This document shows, piece by piece, positions 38,915 through 47,421 of a stretch of 64,000 bases of DNA (its first letter is position 1; each line of letters starts with the position of its first letter). The notes below the pieces were generated by a model. The model was not told where the DNA came from, made no database searches, and saw nothing but the letters and a program-made list of their open reading frames with translations. The translations under genes and the position numbers were made by a program. The DNA comes from Lachancea kluyveri NRRL Y-12651 (Eukaryota; Ascomycota; Saccharomycetes; Saccharomycetales; Saccharomycetaceae). The stretch is from assembly GCA_000149225.2 (NCBI GenBank), contig CM000692.1, forward strand, positions 62,001 to 126,000, read 5' to 3'.

Positions 38915-41569
38915 ATGGACCAAGAGCCGCAATCTTTGGTATCTCAGGAACTTCAGAAAGTTCTGCTGTCCTCTGATTTCTCAACCCTGGCGTCCCCAAT
39001 AACTGCTCAGAACAACAACAAACAGAGCAACACCTCAGCCTCTCTTTTACAAGACGATATTATAGAGCTAGACGAACAGTCCTTTGATAGGTGGGTTCCC
39101 TTGTTAAGAACATCCATCGAAGATAGCTCTCTTACGAAACTTGTTGAGGAATTGTTTAATTCTGTGGACGATAACTTTCAAAGTCTCGAAACTCGCATCT
39201 TGCAAGATTCCCAAATAAATGACAACTTGACTACATCAATAAATGAAATTGAATCTATCCAAAAACTGATCAACGGCTCTTTACAACAAGAGGTGTCCGA
39301 CTTACAGCAGCAATTATCGCAGTCTACAAACGACGTTATACTAAAGAAACAGATTTTGATCAACAACAGAAAAACCTCTATGAAGATCTCAGAGTCGATG
39401 ATCTTGATAAATAAGATCTTACAAATCCTAGAGCTCTCTAACAGGTGTCAGGATCTAATCAAGGAAGGTGATTTTTTTAAGGCATTGCAAAGCTTAGACA
39501 ATTTGGAGAAAATATACTTACAAGACTTTAAAAACTACAACTTTGATTTTTTGAAAGAGATTTACAACTCAATCCCGTTTTTAAAATCCATAATTAAGGA
39601 TGAGAGCATTAATCTAATTAAGAAATCTTTCACTTCTAATCTCGAAAAGACTTTATTTACCGTTGGCAGCAAATACTTTGAGGTTTATCAGGAGGTGCTA
39701 CTAAAAGACTGGTTGGAATTGAAGCATTCAATGAAATTGGGAAACTTTAAATTTAACTCCTCCGTAGAACTTGCCTTAAGAGACCAGAAAGGTTTAGAGT
39801 TGTTAAAAGCGGAAAATTTCTACCACCTGGATGAGTTCCATGATTCAATTTTAATCTTTCAAAACTTGAAGGAGCTGGACTATTTATGTGAAGAGTTTAT
39901 CAAGGAATACGATTTTCGGAAAGCCAAATTGGTATATCCGTTAGAATTGAAAAATACTACTACATCTAGCAGTCTAAATGGCCAAAACCAAAGTCATTTG
40001 GATGATGTGTTTGGTGAAAATTTGAACATGAGCTTTTTGAAAGAATACCTACTAAAAATACTTGGTTTCCTAATTTATGACAAACACTTAAACAAATCTA
40101 CAGACTATGTTCTGTCATTTAATTCATACAACACAACAAACGAGTTTTGGGATATATTAATGAAAAAATTAGCACCTCATTTACAGCAATTTGTTACCAG
40201 GAATTTGACAACAGAAGAAGAGCTGGTTCAATTCAAAGACTTCCTTGGCATATTCATTGCTATTCTAGAGAATTTGAAACTCAACATCGAGACATTGTAC
40301 AGAATTCATATCACGGTGTTTGAAAAATATTGTAATTTGTTGGTGCATAAGTTTAGCGAAGAGTTTTCTACTTTATTAAATGATGACGACTTTATGCCGT
40401 TAACCACTAATGACAGAAACTTGTACGAAAAAGTTCTGAAAATTTGCTGGCTTAAAGAAGAGGAACCTGAAAAGATGAAAGAACAACAGGATCCTGCAAA
40501 TGGAGATTTCTTAGCCACTTTACCGTTCTCTCCTTTGTACCCAATGGCATGTACCCTGGCAAAAAAGACGTACGGTAAAATAGTTACTTTCTTAAACAAT
40601 TTTTACCAACATGAACTTTATCATCTTAACACCATTCTGGTTAAAACGATGGATAGTATTTTCCAAAAGGTAGTGAACAATAAAATAAGAAGCAAATTGG
40701 ACACTACATCGAGAGAAGAAATTGCTCAAGTTTTAATCAACTTAGACTACTTTGTTATAGCAGCAAGAGAATTTAGCAGCATTTTGACCAGGGAGAACAT
40801 TATCCAAAATCCCGATGTCGAAATTAGACTAGCTTCAGCAGAACAGCTAACTGAATCTAGAAAATACGCGGAAACCAAATTAATTGAGCTAATTGATTCC
40901 AAAGTTTCTGATTTGATGGAATTTGTTGAGTTAGATTGGGTTGCAACCACAATCAAACAAGAACCTGATATCTCTATCCGAGATATTGCTCAGTTTTTGG
41001 AAATGATGTTTACGTCTACGCTCGTCAATCTACCCTATAGTGTCAAGACTTTACTGATTTTCCGTGAGTTTGACTCTTTGACCAGGAGATTTTTGGAAAT
41101 GTTACTTAATGGAACTCCATCAACGATTACCCCACAAAGTGTCTTGAACTTTGAGATGGATATGAAGTTTCTTGAGGGTATCGTTTCGAAAATATTTCCT
41201 AGTGAAACAAAAGAATTGCCCTTTGAATCCTCACCTTCACCAGATTCTCCGCTGCAAAGTGATCAGGCGAGAGCTTCTAATCTTATTGAAAATAATGTCA
41301 GATCTTTACAATCCACTTTCACAGATCTAAAACAACACATTCAGCTGATGAAGGCTAGCAACTTAGAAGAATACAAAGACCCTAGTATAAGAATGAGAAA
41401 GTACCCGCGTATTAGACCTGAAGTGGCTCAACTGCTGGTATCCAAAGTCGCCATCCCTTCACCATCTCCTTCAGCAGGCGATGGCGATAATACTTCTTAT
41501 AGGGGCCAGTCGCCGACAGAGTCCCTTACTGCAAATAGCAGAATTGCCAAGTTCTTTAACAGAGGATGA
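38915..41569 (+). CDS. SEC15: Sec15, exocyst subunit
   Basis: An 884-residue exocyst subunit (yeast 910). Sec15 is bound by the Rab Sec4 on secretory vesicles and helps tether them to the plasma membrane at bud sites. The protein is mostly alpha-helical, with a coiled-coil region near residues 100-160 and a conserved C-terminal half (SPLYPMACTLAKKTYGKIV, LDYFVIAAREFSSIL). The extreme C terminus is Ser/Pro-rich and may be flexible. Order with TAN1 matches YGL233W-YGL232W. Confidence 0.96.
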   Translation: MDQEPQSLVSQELQKVLLSSDFSTLASPITAQNNNKQSNTSASLLQDDIIELDEQSFDRWVPLLRTSIEDSSLTKLVEELFNSVDDNFQSLETRILQDSQINDNLTTSINEIESIQKLINGSLQQEVSDLQQQLSQSTNDVILKKQILINNRKTSMKISESMILINKILQILELSNRCQDLIKEGDFFKALQSLDNLEKIYLQDFKNYNFDFLKEIYNSIPFLKSIIKDESINLIKKSFTSNLEKTLFTVGSKYFEVYQEVLLKDWLELKHSMKLGNFKFNSSVELALRDQKGLELLKAENFYHLDEFHDSILIFQNLKELDYLCEEFIKEYDFRKAKLVYPLELKNTTTSSSLNGQNQSHLDDVFGENLNMSFLKEYLLKILGFLIYDKHLNKSTDYVLSFNSYNTTNEFWDILMKKLAPHLQQFVTRNLTTEEELVQFKDFLGIFIAILENLKLNIETLYRIHITVFEKYCNLLVHKFSEEFSTLLNDDDFMPLTTNDRNLYEKVLKICWLKEEEPEKMKEQQDPANGDFLATLPFSPLYPMACTLAKKTYGKIVTFLNNFYQHELYHLNTILVKTMDSIFQKVVNNKIRSKLDTTSREEIAQVLINLDYFVIAAREFSSILTRENIIQNPDVEIRLASAEQLTESRKYAETKLIELIDSKVSDLMEFVELDWVATTIKQEPDISIRDIAQFLEMMFTSTLVNLPYSVKTLLIFREFDSLTRRFLEMLLNGTPSTITPQSVLNFEMDMKFLEGIVSKIFPSETKELPFESSPSPDSPLQSDQARASNLIENNVRSLQSTFTDLKQHIQLMKASNLEEYKDPSIRMRKYPRIRPEVAQLLVSKVAIPSPSPSAGDGDNTSYRGQSPTESLTANSRIAKFFNRG

Positions 41570-42190
41570 TTAAAATGAGTGAACACACATACATCCAGGA
41601 TGCTTAGTACATCCTTTGTAATATAAAATTTTGCACTAGACGGACATTCATGTATTTCCTAACCACGGCTTCCATCAGGCTTCCATCAGGCTTCCATCGG
41701 GCTTTCCAACTTTGTCGAAGAGTCTTAAGTAGATCCATGTTGTTGAGTTTTCTATTCAAAGTGGCGATTGGAATCAGCTAAATACTAGAATGCACAACAG
41801 TAAGTGCTGCAGAAATATAGATTGAAAAGTAGTATCTTACCCTTTATATAAAATTGGTATGGATATCGTGATAATCTTTTACCCTTAGAAATTTCCACGG
41901 CATGTATGGGATTTACGTTTCCCAGATACCGAGATACCGAGATGATGAGACATCTGTTGATTTGTTAAATGAACTTGCAAGATAAATTACAATACTTGGA
42001 GAGTGGATTGATTTTTCATTTAAGAGATTGTTTCAATTTTACACTGTTGCATTAGTACAACTCTTGAATTTTCCGTGATGCGGATTTGAGTTATGAAAAT
42101 TTTGTAAAACAGAACTGTCTTTTTCAAATCTCATCAAAAAGGAAGTATAAACCAACTTCCACTATCTAGACATCAGCTACTCGTGAAACC
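41570..42190. other. SEC15-TAN1 intergenic region with short tandem repeats
   Basis: No gene is seen in 621 bp. It carries three 11-bp repeats at 41667-41699, a doubled GATACCGA-type unit near 41924-41940, and next to it ATGATGA at 41942-41948. TGAAAATTTT lies in the TAN1-proximal part (about 42093), an RRPE-like motif fitting a tRNA-modification gene. Confidence 0.5.
41667..41699 (+). repeat. Three tandem copies of an 11-bp unit
   Basis: GGCTTCCATCA occurs twice and then GGCTTCCATCG, followed by a partial GGCTTTCC. It lies about 100 bp past the SEC15 stop codon. The copies are nearly identical, so the expansion is probably recent. Confidence 0.9.
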
Positions 42191-43106
42191 ATGGGTAAAA
42201 GATCGAGATCTGACAAAGATACTAGGGGTAAAAAAAAGGTACGAGTCACCGATGTTTTTAATATTCAATGAGCAAATCAATTAACACAATTATTCTTAAC
42301 AGTACAAGTCCATTCTCAACATTATAGAGCCAGGCACTACAGGGATTTATGCTACATGTGCCAGAAAACATGAAAGACAGGCCACTCAAGAACTATCACT
42401 TTTATTTCAGGAAAAATTGGAAGAATACTATGAGGATGAACTGAAAAAGCTCAATGAAACTAATGTTAGCGAAGATGGGGATGAAGGAAGCGAGGAATTG
42501 TCCATTGAAGATCAGATCAAAAAGGAGTTAGAAGGATTGAAATCCAAACCAAAGGATAAGAATGGGAAGAAAAGTAAAGACATACTTAAATTTATTGATC
42601 TGGAATGCGAGTGTGTTGTCTTTTGTAAAACTCGCCGCCCTGTAATCCCAGAACAATTTGTGCATAAAGTCATGGAAGAATTTGCAAATCCAAAGGATCT
42701 CACCAAGAGAACCAGATATGTACAGAAGCTGACACCCATCACTTATTCGTGCAATGCTACAATGCCCGAGCTAATTAAGCTGGCTCAACGTGTATTGGCA
42801 CCCCATTTCCATCAAGATGAGACTAAAGCTTACAAATTTGCAATTGATATCACAAGAAGGAATTTTAACACTCTAGATAAAATGGAAATGATCAAGCAAA
42901 TAGCCAGTGAAGTTGGGAAAAACGGCCAGCTAAAACATACGGTCGACTTAAAAAATTTTGACAAGTTGGTACTTGTAGAGTGCTTCAAAAACAACATCGG
43001 TATGTCTGTAGTCAACGCAGATTACCGAACAAAATTTAAGAAATACAACGTACAACAGCTATATGAGGCCAAATTCGAAGAGGATGCTAAAAAAGAGAAC
43101 GAGTAA
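42191..43106 (+). CDS. TAN1: Tan1, tRNA cytidine-12 acetylation factor, spliced
   Basis: Two exons, 42191-42238 and 42303-43106, give 283 residues (yeast 289). Tan1 works with the acetyltransferase Kre33 to make N4-acetylcytidine at position 12 of tRNA-Ser and tRNA-Leu. Exon 1 encodes the basic MGKRSRSDKDTRGKKK; exon 2 begins YKSILNIIEPGTTGIYATC, matching the yeast protein after its own intron. The THUMP domain covers the C-terminal half (KRTRYVQKLTPITYSCNA, NFNTLDKMEMI, LVECFKNNIGMSVV). An acidic linker lies near residues 65-90. The S. cerevisiae gene has an intron at an equivalent place. Confidence 0.94.
42239..42302 (+). other. 64-nt intron in TAN1 with weak splice signals
   Basis: The donor is GTACGA rather than GTATGT or GTACGT, and no TACTAAC is present; the best branch site is AATTAAC at 42279-42285. 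The acceptor AG is at 42301-42302. Homology on both sides fixes the junctions in frame. Confidence 0.8.
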
Positions 43107-43197
43107 ACCAAAGCCCAAATCTTTTTCGTTCTTTACATAAACCACCTCCTTTTTGGAATTTTTTCACATATGTAGTCAAAAATCAGCACAAATATTT

Positions 43198-43743
43198 TCA
43201 AACTACATATGATCTTGGAGAGTAAATGGCTGGAACCTCCCAAGCCAGCCAGTCACTCCTAGTATTTGGGATCAGCCCCATCGAATTCAACTTGTGGACA
43301 CCGATAGCCATTAGCACAGCTTGGAACACGATGTACATAAAAATAGCACCGATCACTCGACTATACGTCTCATCATTACCCAACACCTGCCTGAAGGTCT
43401 TTCTGATGTTTAAAACGCTTTTAATTGGGTTGGATAATAGCATCAAAGCTGTCATAATCGGGATTATTTGTAAAGATGTACCAGACATGTAAGACATAAT
43501 CATGTTCATAGGAATCGATTTTGCTGGCTGTAAAGCAAGCTCCCAAGCCTTTTGTACTTGAAGCCCATTTATATCCTTTTCTTTGGATTTGTTTGCATTG
43601 TCGTTCTTATTCTTTGAACTGCCTTCGGAAACAAGTTTGAAGCCTGGAGGTGAAGGTAAAGTGTTTGAAGAAGCAACAGTTAAAGACTTTGCATGCTTAG
43701 GATTACACAAGTCTGTAGCCCATTGAGGAGGTTGTACATTCAT
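43198..43743 (-). CDS. EMC4: Emc4, ER membrane protein complex subunit
   Basis: A 181-residue protein (yeast 190) of the EMC, which inserts tail-anchored and some multispanning proteins into the ER membrane. The N terminus is polar, with PPQWATDLCNPKH; the C-terminal half has hydrophobic helices at about 80-105 and 125-150. AWELALQPAKSIPMNMIMSYM is a family signature. It converges on TAN1 with 91 bp between stops, the YGL232W-YGL231C order. Confidence 0.93.
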   Translation of the reverse strand: MNVQPPQWATDLCNPKHAKSLTVASSNTLPSPPGFKLVSEGSSKNKNDNANKSKEKDINGLQVQKAWELALQPAKSIPMNMIMSYMSGTSLQIIPIMTALMLLSNPIKSVLNIRKTFRQVLGNDETYSRVIGAIFMYIVFQAVLMAIGVHKLNSMGLIPNTRSDWLAWEVPAIYSPRSYVV

Positions 43744-43966
43744 TGTTCTGCTTGCTCTTATTTCAAATATTTATTTAAAGATGGTGTCTAGAGCATACGA
43801 GGTAGCACCTCACTCAATTATGATATTGTCATGGTCACCACGTACGAATATATTTACTGTAGTCCTTCAATGCTGTGAATAAACCTCTGCTTCTATCGAA
43901 AATTGGAACACAGCTCTTGTAGAAATTATAACTGACTGTTCTCCAAGTAGACCAGCAGACTTTTAT

Positions 43967-44500
43967 TTAATATGTAGGATTTTTGGTTATGAAACCTGCG
44001 TAAAAATCGTAGTCGATAGTACTGTCTGCAACCATTCTATTGGTATACCGAATTCCCTCATTAACAATATGACGCCTAATATTGAATTCCTGAACCCACA
44101 TCCAGTAGCTGAAAATAATAATTAGCAGCAGTATTACGATACACCCGAAAACCACATTTGTTACACGCAAAAATCTTAGGTTTGCCTCCTTTATATTAGA
44201 GCCGTTCCGAAATATTATGGGAGAAATTTTATCAATCAGTGAGTTAAGTGAGGATAATTTATTCAAAAAAGGCAAAGTGTAATCCAGACTGCCTTTAAAA
44301 GTGTGGTTATTAGCGATGCAAGTTTTTTCCAAATCTTTGAGTGAACACAAGGACGCTGAATTACTTTCAGAAACATAGTGACTCAAGTTGTAATCTTCAT
44401 TATCGCATACAGGTTTCCCGTTTGATTTCTGAACCAAACAAACTGAAGCCGGTTTATCCAAATCGCTTTGCTTTGGTTCGTATTGCAATGTCCCATCCAT
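43967..44500 (-). CDS. Single-span membrane protein at the YGL230C position
   Basis: A 177-residue protein from the ATG at 44500 (MDGTLQYEPKQ); a longer frame upstream has no ATG. It has a polar N-terminal domain with several cysteines and one strong membrane segment near residues 118-142 (VTNVVFGCIVILLLIIIF), followed by a basic stretch and a tail ending KNPTY. S. cerevisiae has a single-span protein of unknown function, YGL230C, in this place. I assign it by position and layout rather than clear residue identity. Confidence 0.7.
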   Translation of the reverse strand: MDGTLQYEPKQSDLDKPASVCLVQKSNGKPVCDNEDYNLSHYVSESNSASLCSLKDLEKTCIANNHTFKGSLDYTLPFLNKLSSLNSLIDKISPIIFRNGSNIKEANLRFLRVTNVVFGCIVILLLIIIFSYWMWVQEFNIRRHIVNEGIRYTNRMVADSTIDYDFYAGFITKNPTY

Positions 44501-44787
44501 TGCACAGTTATAACTTAGAATGTAAAGTACCAAAAGTTAGTTAGAAACATACTAGTAGTTTAGAATAGGAGCAAGAAGGTATTAAGTATTACTTATATAT
44601 GAAATTTTTCGGGATATTCCCTTCAAAATAAATAGAACATTCCAAATTAAGCAGTTCAACTACGTCTTTTTTAGCTGACACGGACAGGTGAAAAGTTTCT
44701 CTTGGCGCACCGAGCTTCTCAAAACACTAAAAAAAGTGTGATGAGCCCCCCAAAGTCCATCAAATACCGTTTAGAAAGGAAACTGTA

Positions 44788-45540
44788 ATGACCGCTGAGT
44801 TACCTGAAGTGGAAGGGATTAAGACTACTAAAATACCCAGGAACAAAATATTAGTGGTCTGCTCGGCCGAAATTGAAAATAAAGTTTCAATTATCTCGAG
44901 TTTATTTAACACTAATGTTGACAGTGGTTGCAGCATTCTCAAAAACCTGAGCTGGCAAAACAAATACTATAAGACCAATATAGACGTATACATCGATGAT
45001 TATGATTCCTTAGACGAATGGACACGTGAGTTTCAGCAGTCCGAATATAACGACTTGAGAGAAGTATTGGCGGGAGTTATCTTGCTATTTAACTATCGTT
45101 CAGAGCAAACTTTCTCCCACTTCCTCGACATAATCAATTCAACCAGCCAAAATGATGAAAAGTTTTACATCGCTTGCAATGTATCGAGTAAAATTGATGC
45201 AGAGGAGTGGGAAAGCCTCAGTGATAATTATATAGCCCACGGCTTGGAATTGATCAATTGGGAAGAAAGCGGGAAAAATGCATTTGGTGATAAGTTAGGT
45301 TTGGAAAGAATACGAGAAATCATAGACACACACGAGTGGACCCAATGCGAATTAGACGTAAAGGAGCAACCGACCATAGGAGTAGGAAGTCTGCTTCAGG
45401 ATGAAAGTGCGGAATTCACATTGGAAGAGGTATTGGAAAAGTTGAACGAGGCCAGGTCGAGGTACCAATCCATGAACAATAAGGATGAGGCTGAAATGTT
45501 TGCCCAAGAAATTTCCGAAGAATTAACCAAATACTTCTAG
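44788..45540 (+). CDS. IRC6: Irc6, clathrin-adaptor accessory protein
   Basis: A 250-residue protein (yeast 237) with a G-protein-like fold (KILVVCSAEIENKVSIISSLF at the N terminus, without a standard P-loop) and a C-terminal helical tail, LEEVLEKLNEARSRY. Yeast Irc6 and mammalian p34 regulate clathrin adaptor complexes. In S. cerevisiae it is YFR043C, beside DUG1; here seven gene-bearing intervals separate them, as expected for merged order. Confidence 0.85.
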   Translation: MTAELPEVEGIKTTKIPRNKILVVCSAEIENKVSIISSLFNTNVDSGCSILKNLSWQNKYYKTNIDVYIDDYDSLDEWTREFQQSEYNDLREVLAGVILLFNYRSEQTFSHFLDIINSTSQNDEKFYIACNVSSKIDAEEWESLSDNYIAHGLELINWEESGKNAFGDKLGLERIREIIDTHEWTQCELDVKEQPTIGVGSLLQDESAEFTLEEVLEKLNEARSRYQSMNNKDEAEMFAQEISEELTKYF

Positions 45541-45567
45541 CTTATATAGACTGCTGGTGAAATAGAT

Positions 45568-46200
45568 CTATAGTGAAGATATTTGCTTTTTGAACATGTG
45601 AAGAGATAGCGGGATGAATGCAACTAAAACAAACTTGTTCAACCTATCCAACAGCAATGTAGAATGGAAGTTTGGATTTTGTACGTTTAGTAAGAACAAG
45701 TAGAATTCACTTAGGTAAAATAGAGGCATCATTGCTAAAGTATCAACTTTCCTCCAAATCGAGTTCTTTCTTCCATGCGTATGCTTGAACAATTTTTTCC
45801 AATGACAGTACATTTGAGTGAAGGATAGGCCAATAATAAAACTAGAATAACTGCTATTTTTCAACACTGGTGCATGCTCGTAATCATCATAGAAATGCAT
45901 CACTGCCACAAAATATAACATGTTCAAGTTTTTGAGCAAGGTCGATGAAGTTAGGGCGCCAAATAAACCATGAAATCCAAACAAACAAAACAGCTCACCA
46001 AAGCTGGCATATAGTATTAGATAGCACAAATATTCGTGTATGCCACCAGGTAAGAACTTGGTACCAACTAGGGGCAGCAGCACAAGCCAACGCGCTAATA
46101 GTGCTGCAAACAGAAAGCTCGCTGATAACCGATAGTACTGGTATAGCCTAGAAACTATTCCAATACCACTCGACTCGTTTTTAAGATGGGTTGCGTTCAT
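45568..46200 (-). CDS. KEG1: Keg1, ER membrane protein for beta-1,6-glucan synthesis
   Basis: A 210-residue multispanning protein (yeast 200) from the ATG at 46200, giving MNATHLKNES. Keg1 is an ER membrane partner of Kre6 needed for beta-1,6-glucan. Shared features include ARWLVLLPLVGTKFLPGGI and the later motif FYDDYEHAPVLKN. About four hydrophobic segments can be seen. An open frame continues upstream but has no ATG. It diverges from ERJ5 over 131 bp, as YFR042W and YFR041C do. Confidence 0.9.
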   Translation of the reverse strand: MNATHLKNESSGIGIVSRLYQYYRLSASFLFAALLARWLVLLPLVGTKFLPGGIHEYLCYLILYASFGELFCLFGFHGLFGALTSSTLLKNLNMLYFVAVMHFYDDYEHAPVLKNSSYSSFIIGLSFTQMYCHWKKLFKHTHGRKNSIWRKVDTLAMMPLFYLSEFYLFLLNVQNPNFHSTLLLDRLNKFVLVAFIPLSLHMFKKQISSL

Positions 46201-46331
46201 TTTTCCTTGTTCTTTCACTTTGGTGGAAACGTTGAGGCGACGTACACGAAAAATTGAAATGCTTTTAACCAGAATGAACCACTTGTCCAAAATTGAAAAC
46301 ACTGCCTACATATATAAAGAAAACAAACTGA

Positions 46332-47231
46332 ATGCTAAAGCAAAACTGGAGATCACTCCTACTAATTCTATTGGCCTTGGTATCATTGGCTTCATGCTTC
46401 ACTTCGGAAGAAGTCGAGATCTTTCAGTTGCAAAAGGAAATCAATACAAAATATGGCGAAGAAATAGACTTCTATCAATTTTTGAAGTTGCCCAAACTTA
46501 AAGACTCTAACTCCAAGGAGATCGTTAAGAACTTTAGAAGGCTGTCGAAAAAATATCACCCAGATAAGAACAGAAAGTATAAAAAGTTGTATGAACGTCT
46601 AAACTTGGTATCTCAAATTCTTACCAATGACTCTCGTAGGAAAACTTATGACTATTACCTGAAGAATGGGTTCCCTGATTATGACTTTACAAAAGGGGGA
46701 TTCTTTTTCAAGAGAGTTCAACCTAAGACTTGGTTTATTTTGGCTTTCATCTATGTTGCATGCGGATTGATCCATTTAGTGTTGTTGAGATTACAAAACA
46801 ATGGTAACAAAACTCGTATCAAGAGTTTTATCAGAGATGTGAAAGAACAAGATGATACAAATGGACTGGGTGAAAAAAGACTTATCTTCAAACAGTCTGC
46901 CGATGATGAAGCTGGCAAAGAAATATTGGTTCGGTTTGGTGATGTTTATGCTGTTCAAGCGGATGGTTCAGAAGCCTTAATCTCCGTCAACGATATCAAA
47001 GAGCCCGGTTTGAGGGACTCCATGTTAGTTAGGCTCCCCACTTGGATATGGAAGTGTACTTTGGGTAGGTTTATTGTCAGCAACAAAGATACGGCTTCTG
47101 ATTTAACTACTCAGGATAAGGACAAAGAGGTGACATCTACGAAAAAAAAAACACTCAAGCCAAAAAGTAAAGGACAAAAGATGAAGCTTCCAAATGGCAA
47201 AGTGGTCCACTCGAGACCTAAAAAGGACTAA
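46332..47231 (+). CDS. ERJ5: Erj5, ER-resident J-domain protein
   Basis: A 299-residue type I membrane protein (yeast 295). The signal peptide is at about residues 1-22. The J domain spans 45-115 with the essential HPD at 76-78 (KKYHPDKN), and one membrane span is at about 131-152. The cytosolic tail ends in a long lysine-rich stretch. Erj5 is a Kar2 co-chaperone helping ER folding. It converges on the SAP gene with 190 bp between stops. Confidence 0.92.
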   Translation: MLKQNWRSLLLILLALVSLASCFTSEEVEIFQLQKEINTKYGEEIDFYQFLKLPKLKDSNSKEIVKNFRRLSKKYHPDKNRKYKKLYERLNLVSQILTNDSRRKTYDYYLKNGFPDYDFTKGGFFFKRVQPKTWFILAFIYVACGLIHLVLLRLQNNGNKTRIKSFIRDVKEQDDTNGLGEKRLIFKQSADDEAGKEILVRFGDVYAVQADGSEALISVNDIKEPGLRDSMLVRLPTWIWKCTLGRFIVSNKDTASDLTTQDKDKEVTSTKKKTLKPKSKGQKMKLPNGKVVHSRPKKD

Positions 47232-47421
47232 GTTTTGCAGAGTTCAATCATCATGAGCTTAGCAAGGATGTTACCAAAAAGCGGCCTGTAAAGGTCAAGC
47301 GTATCTAAAGTAAAAGTCTTTACAGTACCGTATATACACGAACTATTCCTACGCTTTTAAATAGATTTCGATGTATATTGAGAGCATCTAGCCTTTGTAT
47401 CGTTTCTGTATCATATGTAGA

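Noticed and set aside
41942-42120. C/D-box snoRNA after SEC15
   Set aside because: Box C-like ATGATGA is present, but no box D (CTGA) or terminal stem was found.
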